Shown: in pieces, positions 8,757 to 20,136 of the stretch | Layout: each line of letters begins with the position of its first letter | How positions within the stretch are numbered: the stretch's first letter is position 1 | Source: Chrysoporthe austroafricana | Lineage: Eukaryota > Ascomycota > Sordariomycetes > Diaporthales > Cryphonectriaceae | Direction of reading: 5' to 3' | Assembly: GCA_001051155.2 (NCBI GenBank) | Contig: JYIP02000002.1 | Location: 5,003,315 to 5,067,314 of the forward strand | DNA length: 64,000 nucleotides | Position numbers and translations under genes: made by a program | Notes under the pieces: generated by a model | What the model was told of the DNA's origin: nothing | The model's database searches: none | The model's input: the letters and a program-made list of their open reading frames with translations, nothing else

Positions 8757-9971
8757 GCCTTTGTTTAGCCTCGGCCTGAAACAACTTTTGGTATTGGGGG
8801 ATGGGGTATAGCATGTATTCACAAGTGCTCGGTTCTAAATATTGTTAAATGGGAGTATGATGATTTTGGTTTTAGAAGTTCACTATTAGGGATTCCTTGA
8901 GCTTTTCCTTACCAGCCCTTTACTCTAATCTGCAGATGTGGGACCGACCGAGCCCTTTGACCGTGAAAAAACGACGCAGTTAGCCCGGTCCTTGCAGTCC
9001 AAAATGGTCTGCATCGTTCGCAAGCGAACCGGCTCGTTCTTCTATGAACATGTGTAAAATGTGGCTAGATTTGGTGTTTCTGCTGGTGTTTTTTCTGCTA
9101 GATGGAGGCTGGAGGTTGTGCATATTTTAATGGGTTGAGAGGGACGGCCAGGCAGTCCGAAGGCTGCCATGCTCGTACCACAGAGACAAATGACCCAGAC
9201 AGGATGCAGAACGGTATATATTATCATGCTACATGCATTTCAAGCCTGACTGGATCCTTTTTCGCTGGTGTGGGTGTGATGTAGCTGATCTACTGTCTTG
9301 CCGCTCCTGGAGGGCTGATTGGGGGTTGGGTGCGTGGAGCTTGAGTAAGAGAGTATCCAAGCAGATCTACTTGAGGTGATTATTATACTATCGATTAGAG
9401 ATACTTTTGGCCAGTATCATACAAGATACCCCTTGGCACCGTTCTAGGATCGGTTGATTTTTTTTTTTTATTCGACAAGAGAGATCTATGTCTCGGAAGC
9501 TGCGTTTCCTTTTATAATCGAGCTGATGAGGCTGAATGTTTTAAATTCTGCAAATCCGCTTTATGACGAAAGGTCGGGGGGGGGGGTGGGCAGGCATGAT
9601 GTTATTCTATCGATATGTTCAGTGCACCCAGTCTCCGTTTTGCTCCGTCTTCGTTACAGACCTCTCAGGGTTGGATCAAGCCTCGACAGCCTGGGCCGAT
9701 GGTATGAGGAGGGTGTTGTAAGGAGCACTTGATTATGATTTCACTGTTGGTAGCTGAAGATGGTTCCAGATATAATTGCGTTGTGAAAAGCTTCTCTATA
9801 AAAATTTCGAGCCTCGCTCAACATTCACAATCTTTCGCTATATCATTAGTTAATGCCGTATTGTATTCTGTTGGTTCTCATCAAATATTTAAACGAGGAA
9901 AGTGAACCGAAGTATTCGACCAGAGAGGGAAAACTCCAAACTAGTCTCTCTGCCATGGTCCAGACAAATAT
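8757..9971. other. intergenic, with the right repeat copy
   Basis: I see no supported gene. The right copy of the direct repeat lies at about 8930-9320. A TATAAAAA motif occurs at 9797-9804, but the plus-strand frame that follows it runs antisense to the CorA-like gene and has no protein character. Confidence 0.45.
8930..9320. repeat. degenerate direct repeat, right copy
   Basis: Same two blocks as at 6808-7022, here separated by about 150 extra bases. Compare gtagctgatctactg here with gcagctgacctgctg on the left: the changes are transitions. The pair may be remnants of a mobile element or of a segmental duplication. Confidence 0.5.
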
Positions 9972-11768
9972 TCAAACCATGACACTGATATCGCTATCCA
10001 CGTCTTTCAGTGTTTTTTCGTTCTCTTTTTCCGCTACTATATCCATCCGTCTGGAATATCTCCAGGTGACAATGATGAAAAGCGCAGCGAGGCCTGCATA
10101 TAGAGCTATCCAGGGTGAAACAATAATCTGACTGTTCGAGGGTATCCAGTTGAAAAAACTCATAGAGAACAGTCCCTTTTGCGCATAATCAGTTTTATTC
10201 TGTATGGTTTGAAGTTGAGAACTCACAGCGAGGAAGGTTGGAGGCAGAAAATACATGCCTAGCCTAGAAATAATCTTCATTGTGCTGCTGTCTCTGCTTG
10301 AGGCACGTGCGAGACTATAACTCGCTCTTGAATCCTGCCTTGCGTAATAATCTCTTTCCTTTATTTCCCTTTTGGTCAGAATAGTTGCGCAAAGCATGTT
10401 TATCAGATTTAAAGGGTGGCGAACCATTTGCATAGCGAGAGCCATGCCGCCCAGAAGGCTCTGACAATGTCGCAACTTGCTATTCATCTCAGCTGTCATC
10501 TCTTCTAATCTTGATCCAATATACATCGCGCTCTCATTTTCATTTGGGTATACTGAAGAATCATACGTATCGATGTTCGGTCGCGTTTTGGACGGGTCCT
10601 TGAGGTGGCTGTTCATCGATTCAAGAAGAGCAAGCAGAGTTTGCATCCCATTCTTCAGCTGGCTTGTTGACAGCCATAGTTCGACAGCCTTGGAATCTCT
10701 TTCGGTTAATGTGATCCTCCTCGTCTTCTCGTTACTCCTTTGAATCAAGGGGCGACGACCTGCTCCTTCGTTCCTGAGTTGAATTTTCATGTCGAGGATC
10801 TTCTGATCAAGCTCTGTCCACTTATCGTCCATGGCGTCCAGAAGTCGCTTACGCTCCAGCTCGGCAAACAGCATAGGTAGTACGAGTGGATGGAATACTG
10901 AGCTCTTGATTCGCTGTAGCCAAGCTTCTATATCCTCAAGAACATCATCTGTGCAGCCATATGCTACTGCAAGTATCAGGGGCTTGTTAGTAAAGCAGGT
11001 AGCCGACAGAACAATATCTTCGCCCCTGGGAAGAGACTCGGTATCCGACTTGCAGTGATACACTGGAGTTCTGGTCAATACCTGATACCTTCTCATCCTC
11101 CATAAAGTGCTCAACAAGGATGGGGAACGGGTTTTCGTGCCAGCGGGTAGGACTCATACCTACTGAGGGGCAACTAGAAGCCCCAAGGTCCCAATTCACG
11201 TGCCTGGTATTCAAGACTGCGGTCGAATCTCTGGCTACGACACTAGCTAGCGACCTATGCTGATACAGTTGTGCGCAGACATGTTTAAAAGTCTGGCCAT
11301 CGTACGGAAGAGCAGTGGCTTTCCATGTGTCTTGTGGCCTTCTGAGACGTCTATGCATAGCTAGGAAAAGCGTGGGGCGGTGTTCCATGGGCAATGATGA
11401 GCCGATCTAATTTCGCTCTGTGAGTATACGCATAGCTACGATTCGATAGCATCTAAACTAAGTAGCAAGTATTTCAAGCCTCACTTGCTGTGCCCATGTA
11501 AGGTAACGATTTCCAGAATTGACAGTATCTGGGTCGAAGACCACATTGCCCTTCGAAAGATGATACATGTCAGTGTCTTGCTCGAGTCGCTATTTGCTTT
11601 ATAGAGGCCAGTATAGCTTACATTCCCGTTATCCTGAATTTTGATAGTACGAATATCACAGGGCTGCTCGGGATGAAAGCCGATGTCTCTGTGGTCTCGT
11701 TTTTCGAACTGATTACCGCGAGACAACCAGTCCATATTGACTTGAAGATGCTTGGCCTCAGGAGGCAA
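9972..11768 (-). CDS. CorA-like C-terminal membrane protein
   Basis: Exons 11768-11622, 11550-11485 and 11406-11082 join cleanly: the donors are GTAAGC and GTGAGG, and the first two junctions are phase 0. The last part (10966-9972) is in another frame. A GTATTG donor at 11081, a TACTAAC branch site and an AG at 10967 restore the frame and give 510 aa. A one-base frameshift near 10985 is the alternative. The C-terminus has two hydrophobic segments (around FLPPTFLAVSS and IALYAGLAALFIIVTW) after a long helical region, the arrangement of CorA-type Mg2+ channels, though the GMN signature is not visible. Fungal proteins of this kind are of unknown function. The N-terminus is uncertain because the frame stays open upstream of 11768. 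Confidence 0.6.
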
Positions 11769-13296
11769 GCTGAGGCCAGAAGCCGCAAATGGGGTTACTT
11801 CGTTATATCAAAAGAACGTGGCGACCTTGGGAGAGATATTCAAAGAGTGAACATGCCAAGTCCTCGATATTTCGATAACTCTGGAGAACGATGGTACTAA
11901 ATACCACATCGGCGGGCAACTCAGAACAAAGCATCAGGGAATATCAGCGAAGATCTCCAAGCTGCTTCATTCGATCACGGAGGACTGTCTTGATCACATA
12001 GCGGGGTGAGAGGGACCCTAATCTGGAGGCTGAGAATGAACATGTGTCACACTACTAAAGGGCCCCCACGTTTGGGCACGAATGCAGGGCGTGGTTAGCA
12101 CTAATGTACGAGAACACCTGATGTAAAAAGTAGATATCTACAACCAGTCTCATGGAAGATGCCACCTCCAAGTGAGCTGCAGATTGATGCAGGCAATCGA
12201 GTCCACTAATGTGATGCAGAGGCGAAGTATCGATAATCCGATCAAGGCAGCTCACCGCCCACCTTTTCTACAATGCCTGCCTTTCCCAGGACACGTAGCC
12301 GGACAACATTGACTTGCATGGGTCGCAGAAGTATACGAAACAGTAAGTCGCAGGCTGATTTCTTTGCTCACAGACCGGCCTGAGTCGTAGGGCCGATGCG
12401 AGAATCTCTCTCATATGGCGGGGCGACCAATCTATCTTATAGCCTGCCGCGCCACGCTAATCGCCTTGCCAACATCAAGTGTAAAATCAAGGCTCCCACT
12501 CTGTTTTCCGCAATTCTTTTTTTTTTAAAAAAAAAAAAAAAATTCATACCAGGCTGTAAGACCTAGATTTCATGTGAAGAACCTTATAAATATCTTGCTT
12601 TGCACCTGTCCGGTGAGCTCACGAGCTTCAATCCCGACCCCTATGTCTTTCAACTCGTTTAAAAAGTTATTTGGATGGACAGCACGCAACATGCCTGGAG
12701 ATACAGACTTGAACTTCAATGAGACCGATATTATCGCCACTCGTTATGATATGCCAGAAGTTTTGACGGCTGCGTTGCTAGAGTTGAAATTCAAAAATAG
12801 CGAAATTAGAATAAGGGCAAGAGCATTCCATTAATGCAATGAGATAATAGTGCTCTTAAGCTAACCAGTTGGCGTATAGCGACAAGGACAGAAGTTCCTT
12901 CTGCACCTTCCGCGAAAGCTCGAGCCGGTCAGTCCCAAGAGCCTTAAATACGAATCGAGTCTGCTTATATTAATTAGCAAATGCACTGAACAGACCGAGA
13001 AGGATGGTATCGTGAGGAAATTGAAGGAAGCTCGCAGGAATGAATGAGGATTAAGATCGATTCGGCTGGTCAGGGTTTTTGTCATCAAGATCAACTTCGT
13101 ATTGTCTGGATGGCTGCAAAGCTACTGTATTCATAGACTTGAAGGGCTGGTCCAGAAAAGATGCAATATCTACATGCGACCCCCACCATCCGGCTAAATC
13201 ATTTATCAACCCGAACCTGTTTCCCAGAACACAGAAACCTCAATGCATATGTTGTTTCTGATGTTTCCAAAGCTGCTGCCAAGTTTCAAGAATTGT
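11769..13296. other. intergenic; one weak small ORF
   Basis: No confident gene. A plus-strand frame at 12574-12834 (86 codons, or 63 from an internal ATG) has protein-like composition near its end (MPEVLTAALLELKF). It has no recognisable domain and no neighbour supporting it. A T/A homopolymer pair occurs at about 12519-12542. Confidence 0.35.
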
Positions 13297-15033
13297 TTAC
13301 AGACCCCTGAAGAAGGTGGTTACTTCGCTAGCATCCGCCCTTGTTTCGACGTCAACCACCAGCATACGTTCTTGTATGAATTCTACAAATGCTTGAAGTT
13401 TACTGCTACAACCTTGTTGTTCTTTCAATTGTCTCAGATGCTTCTTGCGGTATCAGTTCTACATGTCGCTATCGGGAGAATGAGGAAGGAAACTTCGCAC
13501 GCACTGTAATTACACAGTCTTTGAGTTGAAAGACAATCTCGACATGTGAGACAATCTGGAATGAATGTCGGGTACTTGTCCGATTAGGTGCAAATTCCCT
13601 AGTCGTCTTGCAGTCCACAATGGGGAATAATTTTCGTTTCCCTTTGGCTTTCTTAAAAAATATATCATCTTCAAATCTGGAATCGGTAGATTCTGGCGCA
13701 TCTTGTTCTTTCAACCGCTCATCTCGGAAGCACTTCCAGCCAGGCCAGCCACGAAGTGCCCAAGTTACAAACTCGAGAAAAACGCAGCCAAGGCACCACA
13801 CGTCATATTTGGACGAAGTCGCTTCGTTCTCTGGCGGTCTTTGAGTCTTGACATGTGGAATAAATCTTAAGTCAATGCTCTCTCCAGGCCTGAATTGCCG
13901 AGCTTCACCGAAGTCTGAAAGTTTCAGGATGAAGTGCTGCTTTCCCCCATCAAAGGATTCGAAACACAGAATGTTTTCCGGCTTGACATCCAAGTGTAAC
14001 TGATGTACAGATCCGCTGTCACTTAACCCTTGAGTAGTTGCAAGAGCATCGGTGACTTGGTAACACTCGTTAAAGAGCCAGTTGTCTGAGTACCAGGTGG
14101 CCTCAGTGGGGTTGTAAGTCTTCCACAGCTCTTGAAGATTGCCTCCTTGGGCCCATGGAAACAAGAGATAAGGTATCTGGCAATGTTCGAAAGCTGCTAA
14201 GAGTGGCACGATTCGGATATGCTGGGGTGTGTTTCGGTTCGCCTGGACTTCTCGTTTGAACATTTCTTTTCTTGCTTCTAATATGCTAACGTCGGTAAAG
14301 AATTTCACAGCAAAGTAATCATCACCATTCTCTATATTGGGCTTCTAAGTGTCAAAAATTGGTTTGGAGCGTTTGTATTTCCAAATTCAGTAATACTTAC
14401 TAAATTGTGGTTCCTGGTGTAGATGCGAACCTTTTGTACCACAGTGACCTGCCCTTCGATATCGTCGTCCAGGCTTTCGATTCTGTCTCGCGCGCTAGTA
14501 AGCTCGCTCCAAGGAAGAGAGACCTCATCGTGGAACTCTTGAACATTTGCGCTCAGACTCTCGATGAAGGGCGTGAAGACTTGCCACTGCCAGTAATCGA
14601 ATAATCTGGCTTCAGCTTCCGTAAGACCAAGGGCTGTCGAATTGCCTTGGAGATTACGTTGGGCGAACCAGATGCGGTCACACACCGGATGTAGGGCAGG
14701 TCCCAAAAATACATTTTCTCTACCGACGAGAATTAGTATTGAGAACAACACCCTCCATCCGGTACAGCTACACCGGTTACATAAACAATTCCCCGACTCT
14801 GGGCATAGACGTTGCGCAATTTCTTGGTATATGGCGTTATCATCCGTCGGGCTCGAACTCGCTTCCAAGATCTTCAGAACACTTTTGTGGTTGATGATAT
14901 CGAACAAGGCGTCTCGGGGTATGAATCGCTGACGGTTATTATTGAGGTCCGGTTTCAGTTCTTGCAGAAGCCTGTCCCTGAGGTCCCAACGCAGCTTTAG
15001 CAAGTACTGGTCAGAGTCAAAGCCTTCGGCCAT
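13297..15033 (-). CDS. protein kinase-like protein with a novel N-terminal region
   Basis: Three exons: 15033-14401, 14344-13505 and 13440-13297. All junctions are phase 0, giving 538 aa. The start at 15033 (MAEGFDSDQ) is preferred over an upstream ATG at 15129. The N-terminal 190 residues are unrecognised. The kinase domain follows, with the lysine of FAVK near residue 225, HLDVKPENIL near 328 (Leu replaces the usual Arg of HRD), and DFGEA near 354. The C-lobe ends in exon 3 (FVEFIQERMLVVDVETRAD). The glycine-rich loop is poor (GQVTVV instead of GXGXXG), so catalytic activity is uncertain. Family members in filamentous fungi are numerous and mostly uncharacterised. The gene is divergent from the small gene starting at 15674. 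Confidence 0.75.
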
Positions 15034-15475
15034 GTTATCCGATTTTCGGATGGTAGCCGTTCTGCGTAATGGCAGGTGCAGGAAAGGCCCGCCAGAGTGC
15101 TTAGACGATTGTCGATGAGTAAAACCCAATCAGAAGATGAAAAGAGGGTTACCTCAGTGTTCTCGGAACGCTGTTATCTAGTACTTATAATGAAGACAGC
15201 CTACAGGTTTAGCGTGATATCAGTAGAGGGAAAGTCTGGTCTAGAGGCTTCAGTGTGGGTGTCACTGCATATTCCACTCCACCCTCAGCTAGGTCCAGAC
15301 TCACACCATCAGCAGAGGTTGGGGATTGATTGACAGTGATTAGTGGGTAGAGATTACGGATTACGAATTACCTAAAGGGTAGTCAGCAGAGCTTCCTCTT
15401 CGGTAGCTGCCATGCAGTATAGCCCAGCCTTACCGCCCAAATATTAAATACACTGCTGCACGGAGACCAAAAAAA

Positions 15476-15531
<56 letters not shown>

Positions 15532-15673
15532 AATAACGCAGCTCTTCATCAAAAGGTGATACTTAAGTAAGGTTTCGTCCATTGCAGTACATCGAATCAA
15601 TCTCAATTCACACTGCTGCAGCATTATTTGGACTTGCAATTTATAAGAGAGTATATATTACAGAAGCTTCACA
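15034..15673. other. divergent intergenic region with a microsatellite
   Basis: About 640 bp between two divergently transcribed starts, so it may hold a shared promoter. It includes the GAAA repeat at 15469-15533. I see no clear shared operator. Confidence 0.4.
15469..15533 (+). repeat. (GAAA)n microsatellite
   Basis: About 14 tandem GAAA units preceded by an A run. It produces the poly-Phe/Leu/Ser open frame on the minus strand at 15430-15639, which is not a gene. Confidence 0.95.
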
Positions 15674-16019
15674 ATGGCTCCTGTAGCCTCATTTTTCCAA
15701 AAGCATCTGCCGATTTTCCCTTTTCCTGGTTTACATCACCGGTCTAGGGATCATTCGCCTTCCATCAGATCATCAACTATCACAGAACATGAGGGCTTGA
15801 TGAAACAGAATGTGATTGCAGGCACTTGGGTGAATGAGCATGAACTTAGAAAGCTATGCAATGTTAAGTTCGGGGACCGGTATATACTGCGGGTGGGTAT
15901 TTGCGAAGTCTTCTTCGTACAATGACTAACATACTCAGCTGCGATCCAATCAGTACACTCTGTATGCGCGAGAACGGCTGAATGATGCGGATATCAGGCG
16001 TTGCTGTTCAATATGGTAA
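15674..16019 (+). CDS. small hypothetical protein, 99 aa
   Basis: Exons 15674-15892 and 15939-16019 are joined by a 46-nt intron with GTGGGT donor, GACTAAC branch site and CAG acceptor. The junction is phase 0. The frame continues without a stop to TAA. The product has a Pro/His-rich N-terminus and a charged C-terminal half (TLYARERLNDADIRR). A TATATA motif lies just upstream of the ATG. I do not recognise it. It is divergent from the kinase-like gene about 640 bp away, so a functional pairing is possible but unproven. Confidence 0.5.
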
Positions 16020-17842
16020 TGCAAGTCGCTTCCTATTGATAGGAATGCAGGTGAAATCTTTTTACAGGTCTTCGATTACTTTCCCTGCTGTTGATTCCCT
16101 ATTACATACCTATATGAGGATAACGAAATGGCTTTATATGGATATAGGATTTACTGAAGCCCAGTAGCTTTAAGTTCCATTTTTCCAGTACTGTAGTATC
16201 TATTCAGCTCTTTGTCACTTTGTGAACAGGATTTCTAGCATTGACTTTTGTTATATGAGTTGCTGTACAAGAAGTGGCAAGCTCTTCAAGGGTCCGAGCA
16301 GCAGGTATAGGTCCAGTCATTCAGTGTCTCTGTTGAAGCGCGCATCTTGCAATATCAAGGAACAATCACATGTCAAACTGAGAGCCTTGGTATACAATTT
16401 GACTTTTAAACTGATTATATTAAATGATCTAAGTTGAAGGGAAAACCTTTAGCATTCTCGGAGCTTAGCAAATGCTAAAACCACTGCATCAGGCCTATCT
16501 ATTGCAGCTATTCAAGCTCAGTGACAGGATTTATTGTCATTGAGCTGCTAGCTAGATGAATGAGAGGGGTTCATGGTTTGCTGCTGATGCTATAGTAGCT
16601 GAATAGTATCTATTCAAAAGAGGCCGAGGTGAGAGAAATGGACTGGTGTAAGTGGTAGACAGTCCAGGTGGATCCGGCTGCATCGCATATTGCAACTCAT
16701 TCTAGAGTCCTTTTTTTTTTTTTATCCCAACGATATTACAGTAAAGTGATTAATGCTTCATATGGAAATTTGTCTAAGTATTAATCGATTCCAGACTTGA
16801 AAGAATGGTAAAGCACTCGGTTCTGCATTAAAATAGTAAGACCTCGCTGTGCGAGACCGGAAAAAAAAAAGACTATAATGCAGATACTATCGAAGATAGC
16901 TCTGGTACTACCATTTCTACACTCAAAACTGAGGCAAATGTCGGAGGAAAGATGGCCTGTGTAATCTCGATTCCGATATTTGCGTTCTTCCGGCTTCCTC
17001 GGAATGTGGGAGCAACCTGGGATTTTGAACACCATTCCTGCTCCCACTTTCCGCTCCACTTGCCCCGTAAACTGTCTAGACCCGGGGTTCATGGGTCCGG
17101 GTGAGGCTCTATATTTAGTTTAATCATTGTAGTAGCGGGTTGTTCTGGAATGGAGATCTGTTAGAGTGCCCAGCTCCCACTATGGTTCTTTTATTCTAGA
17201 AGACAATCTACCTCAACTTTATCGTCACGCGGTACGAAATCGCCTTGACATCCGATCATCCTGTTGTGAACCCAGCAACGTAATAGGATGCATTGGTGAG
17301 GTATCTATCAACCAGCCGGGCTAAGTGGAGTGTAGCATCCATACTCTCTACAAAGTTTCTGCCGATCACGAATGTTTCCCCTCATCTCCACCGCGGGGAC
17401 TTGTCTAGCACGAGCTCTCTTGGTGCCGGATCGTGTCCACGGGAACCCTGCCGCAGGCCTCTCAGCTCATCATACATCTAATCCTTCCTCTTATTGTATC
17501 CGCCTGAAGGAATGAAGCTACCCTTCGCAAACGTGAAATGAATACGTACGCGACACCGGCTACTTCCTACGACGACTCGCGAAAAACTACTAATCTCAGG
17601 AGAAGATAACCGATCAAGGTGCCGAGTTGGAATAATCGTGACGTTTCCCGGGACCGACTCTTCGAATAGCTCATCTGTAAGCATTCGGCATTTGTACCGG
17701 ACGATCGAGGGTTTATGTCACCCCACATCCCGAGTCAATAAATGATCGAGCGATATATTGTTTTGTACATAAGCAGTCTCTTGCATGCCTCGTTCCTGAC
17801 TTCAGCCCTTGAAGCCAATTTGGCACAGCAGCGGACAGTATC
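16020..17842. other. intergenic, no gene seen
   Basis: About 1.8 kb of mixed AT-rich sequence with T and A homopolymers near 16710 and 16860. Open frames are short and lack protein character. This is roughly the boundary between the AT-rich accessory half and the GC-richer conserved half. Confidence 0.5.
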
Positions 17843-19260
17843 ATGGCTCTTCACCATCTCAAGACTGCGCGGTTGAGCGCAAACGTGGAATCGACCAACC
17901 AAAAGGTTACTGGTATTGTTCAAGGAGTCATCCAAGCCATCAGGGCCGACGGGGACAAAGCCGTGAGGAACTACTCCGAGACCTTCGACAAATGGTCCCC
18001 CGAATCATTCAAGCTGTCACAGGAACAGATACAGGAATGCATTGCCAAAGTTCCCCCACAGACTATACAGGATATCAAGACTGCTCAAGCAAATGTTCGC
18101 AAATTTGCTGAAGCCCAGAGGTCCTGCATCAAGGATCTTGAAATTGAGATACAACCTGGCGTGATTCTCGGACACAAGAACAATCCGATCAATCGAGTCG
18201 GCGCGTGAGTCTCCTGCGAGATGAAGGTGGGAATAGATAGCTGACCAGATTAGGTATATCCCTGGTGGCCGCTATCCCCTGCTTGCCTCTGCACATATGA
18301 CCATTCTTACGGCCAAAGTTGCTGGAGTAAAGCAGGTTATTGCATGCACGCCTCCAATTCAAGGAAAATTGCCTTACGCAACCATTGCAGCAGCTCACTT
18401 TGCTGGCGCCGATGAAATTTTCATCCTCGGCGGTACGCAAGCCATTGCTGCTATGGCAATAGGTACGGAGACGGTGAAGAAGGTGGACTTTATTGCCGGC
18501 CCCGGCAATGCCTTCGTAGCCGAAGCGAAACGTCTCCTCTTTGGAAGCATCGGAATTGACCTGTTCGCCGGCCCAACCGAGACCCTGATTGTGGCAGACG
18601 AGCATGCCGACCCTTTCACTATTGCAACCGACTTGCTATCACAAGCCGAGCATGGTCCTGATTCTCCGGCCGTCCTCATTACGTCTTCGGAACGTGTCGG
18701 CAAAGAGACTATCAAGATTATAGACAAGCAGCTTGAGAATCTGCCAACTGCCGAGATAGCGGGAGTTTCTTGGAGGGATTATGGACAGGTTGTTCTCGTG
18801 AATAGCACCGATGAGGCTTTCCAGGTTGCGGACAGTTACTCGAGCGAGCATGTTCAGATCATGACTCAAAACCCCAGGGAGGCGCTCGAAAAGATGACCA
18901 ACTATGGAGCACTCTTCCTCGGCGAGAAAACTTGTGTTTCGTATGGCGACAAGGTAAGGCCCTATCACCTCTTCTTCATGCTTGGTTCCTGACGACGAGT
19001 AGTGTATTGGCACAAATCATGTGCTGCCGACCCGCAAAGCCGGCAATTACACTGGCGGTCTGTGGGTGGGCAAGTTCCTCAAGACTCAGACATATCAGCA
19101 GGTCTTGGACGAGAAAGTGAGTGGCGAGATAGGAAGACTCTGCGGTAGATGCTCGCGGGCGGAGAACTTCGAGGGCCACGCTCGGTCCGGCGACTTGAGA
19201 GCACACAAGTATCTGGGCGATGCGTATGAATGGATCAAGATCTCGCAGCCCGGCAATTGA
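17843..19260 (+). CDS. HisD-family NAD-dependent alcohol dehydrogenase
   Basis: Exons 17843-18204, 18254-18953 and 19003-19260 (both introns 49 nt) give 439 aa. It is collinear with histidinol dehydrogenase: VGAYIPGGRYPL near residue 120, the nucleotide-binding region IAGPGNAFVAEAKR, the metal-site region LLSQAEHGPDS, catalytic Glu-His in SSEHVQIM, and GTNHVLPT. Fungi normally make histidine with a HisD domain inside trifunctional HIS4. A stand-alone copy like this is more likely a relative such as the sulfopropanediol dehydrogenase (HpsN) branch, or another polyol oxidase, oxidising an alcohol to an acid with NAD+. The substrate cannot be read from the sequence. The family is largely bacterial, so ancient transfer is possible. 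Confidence 0.85.
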
Positions 19261-20136
19261 ACTCGCTTTTGCTTTCTCCAAACGGTCAATGTTCGAGCAT
19301 AGTCCTCGGTAGATTGTTTCATAGCAACAGTATAGGGAAGAACAGGATTGGAAGTCAAAGGCAGGTTGACCTGACAATTGTATCGAGGCAGAGTTCGAGT
19401 AGAGGTAGCCACTGCCTGCTGCATCCTTTTCATAGAGACTTTATGACGAGTCGATCTCGCTTCTCGATTCTCTGCACAGCTTGAGGCTCTCATTATGACG
19501 ATCTCTGATCTCCATTCCGGCCTTTAGCGGCATCGTGAGATTGCGAGGGGCCGAGCTGTAACGTGTGCATAATCTCGCCACTATGTACGAGAACGCCAAG
19601 GCGTTTATGGAAAGCATCGTGTGGAGACTCGACAGGGTACTGCAGCCACCGGCCTTGCACCTCGACGTGCAGAGCTGGTCTCGGCCGAGCTGGTGTCCAT
19701 CCTTCGCCCCCTGGGGTGCTTCGCAAAGTAGACACTTCAAGTAAGGTTATAATCTTCTACGGCCTTCCTTCACCGTTTCAAAACATCTGCTAGGATGAGG
19801 GCGGCCCTTGTTTCCTATCCGGGGCAGCACGGCGGGAAACATCGAAACTCTGCCAAGACCCCGTGTCAAGCCTCAATACTACTAGATAGGGAAATTTGCA
19901 TAGTTCCGACCGCATCTCCTATAGCATTTACCAGGGTAATCGACCCTCCCGTAGAACATGAGCGGGTCTGCCTGCGGTAACTATATCTATTTGACGTCTG
20001 GCGCCTTTGCGTACTCTCTGTGCTCCTCAATTCGCCGTTCTTTGTGAATTGTATTCCACTTTCTATTGACGTTCTTTTCCACCTCATCGAGGTCCTTTTT
20101 TACACTTCAAACCCTTCCATTCATTTCGAGCACAGG
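19261..20136. other. intergenic, no gene seen
   Basis: Contains the 3' flank of the dehydrogenase and the leader of the DUF1996 gene, which is pyrimidine-rich just before the ATG at 20137. There are no convincing coding frames. Confidence 0.5.

Noticed and set aside
9853..10131. Plus-strand frame after a TATAAAAA motif
   Set aside because: Antisense to the membrane end of the CorA-like gene, with Ser/Phe shadow composition.
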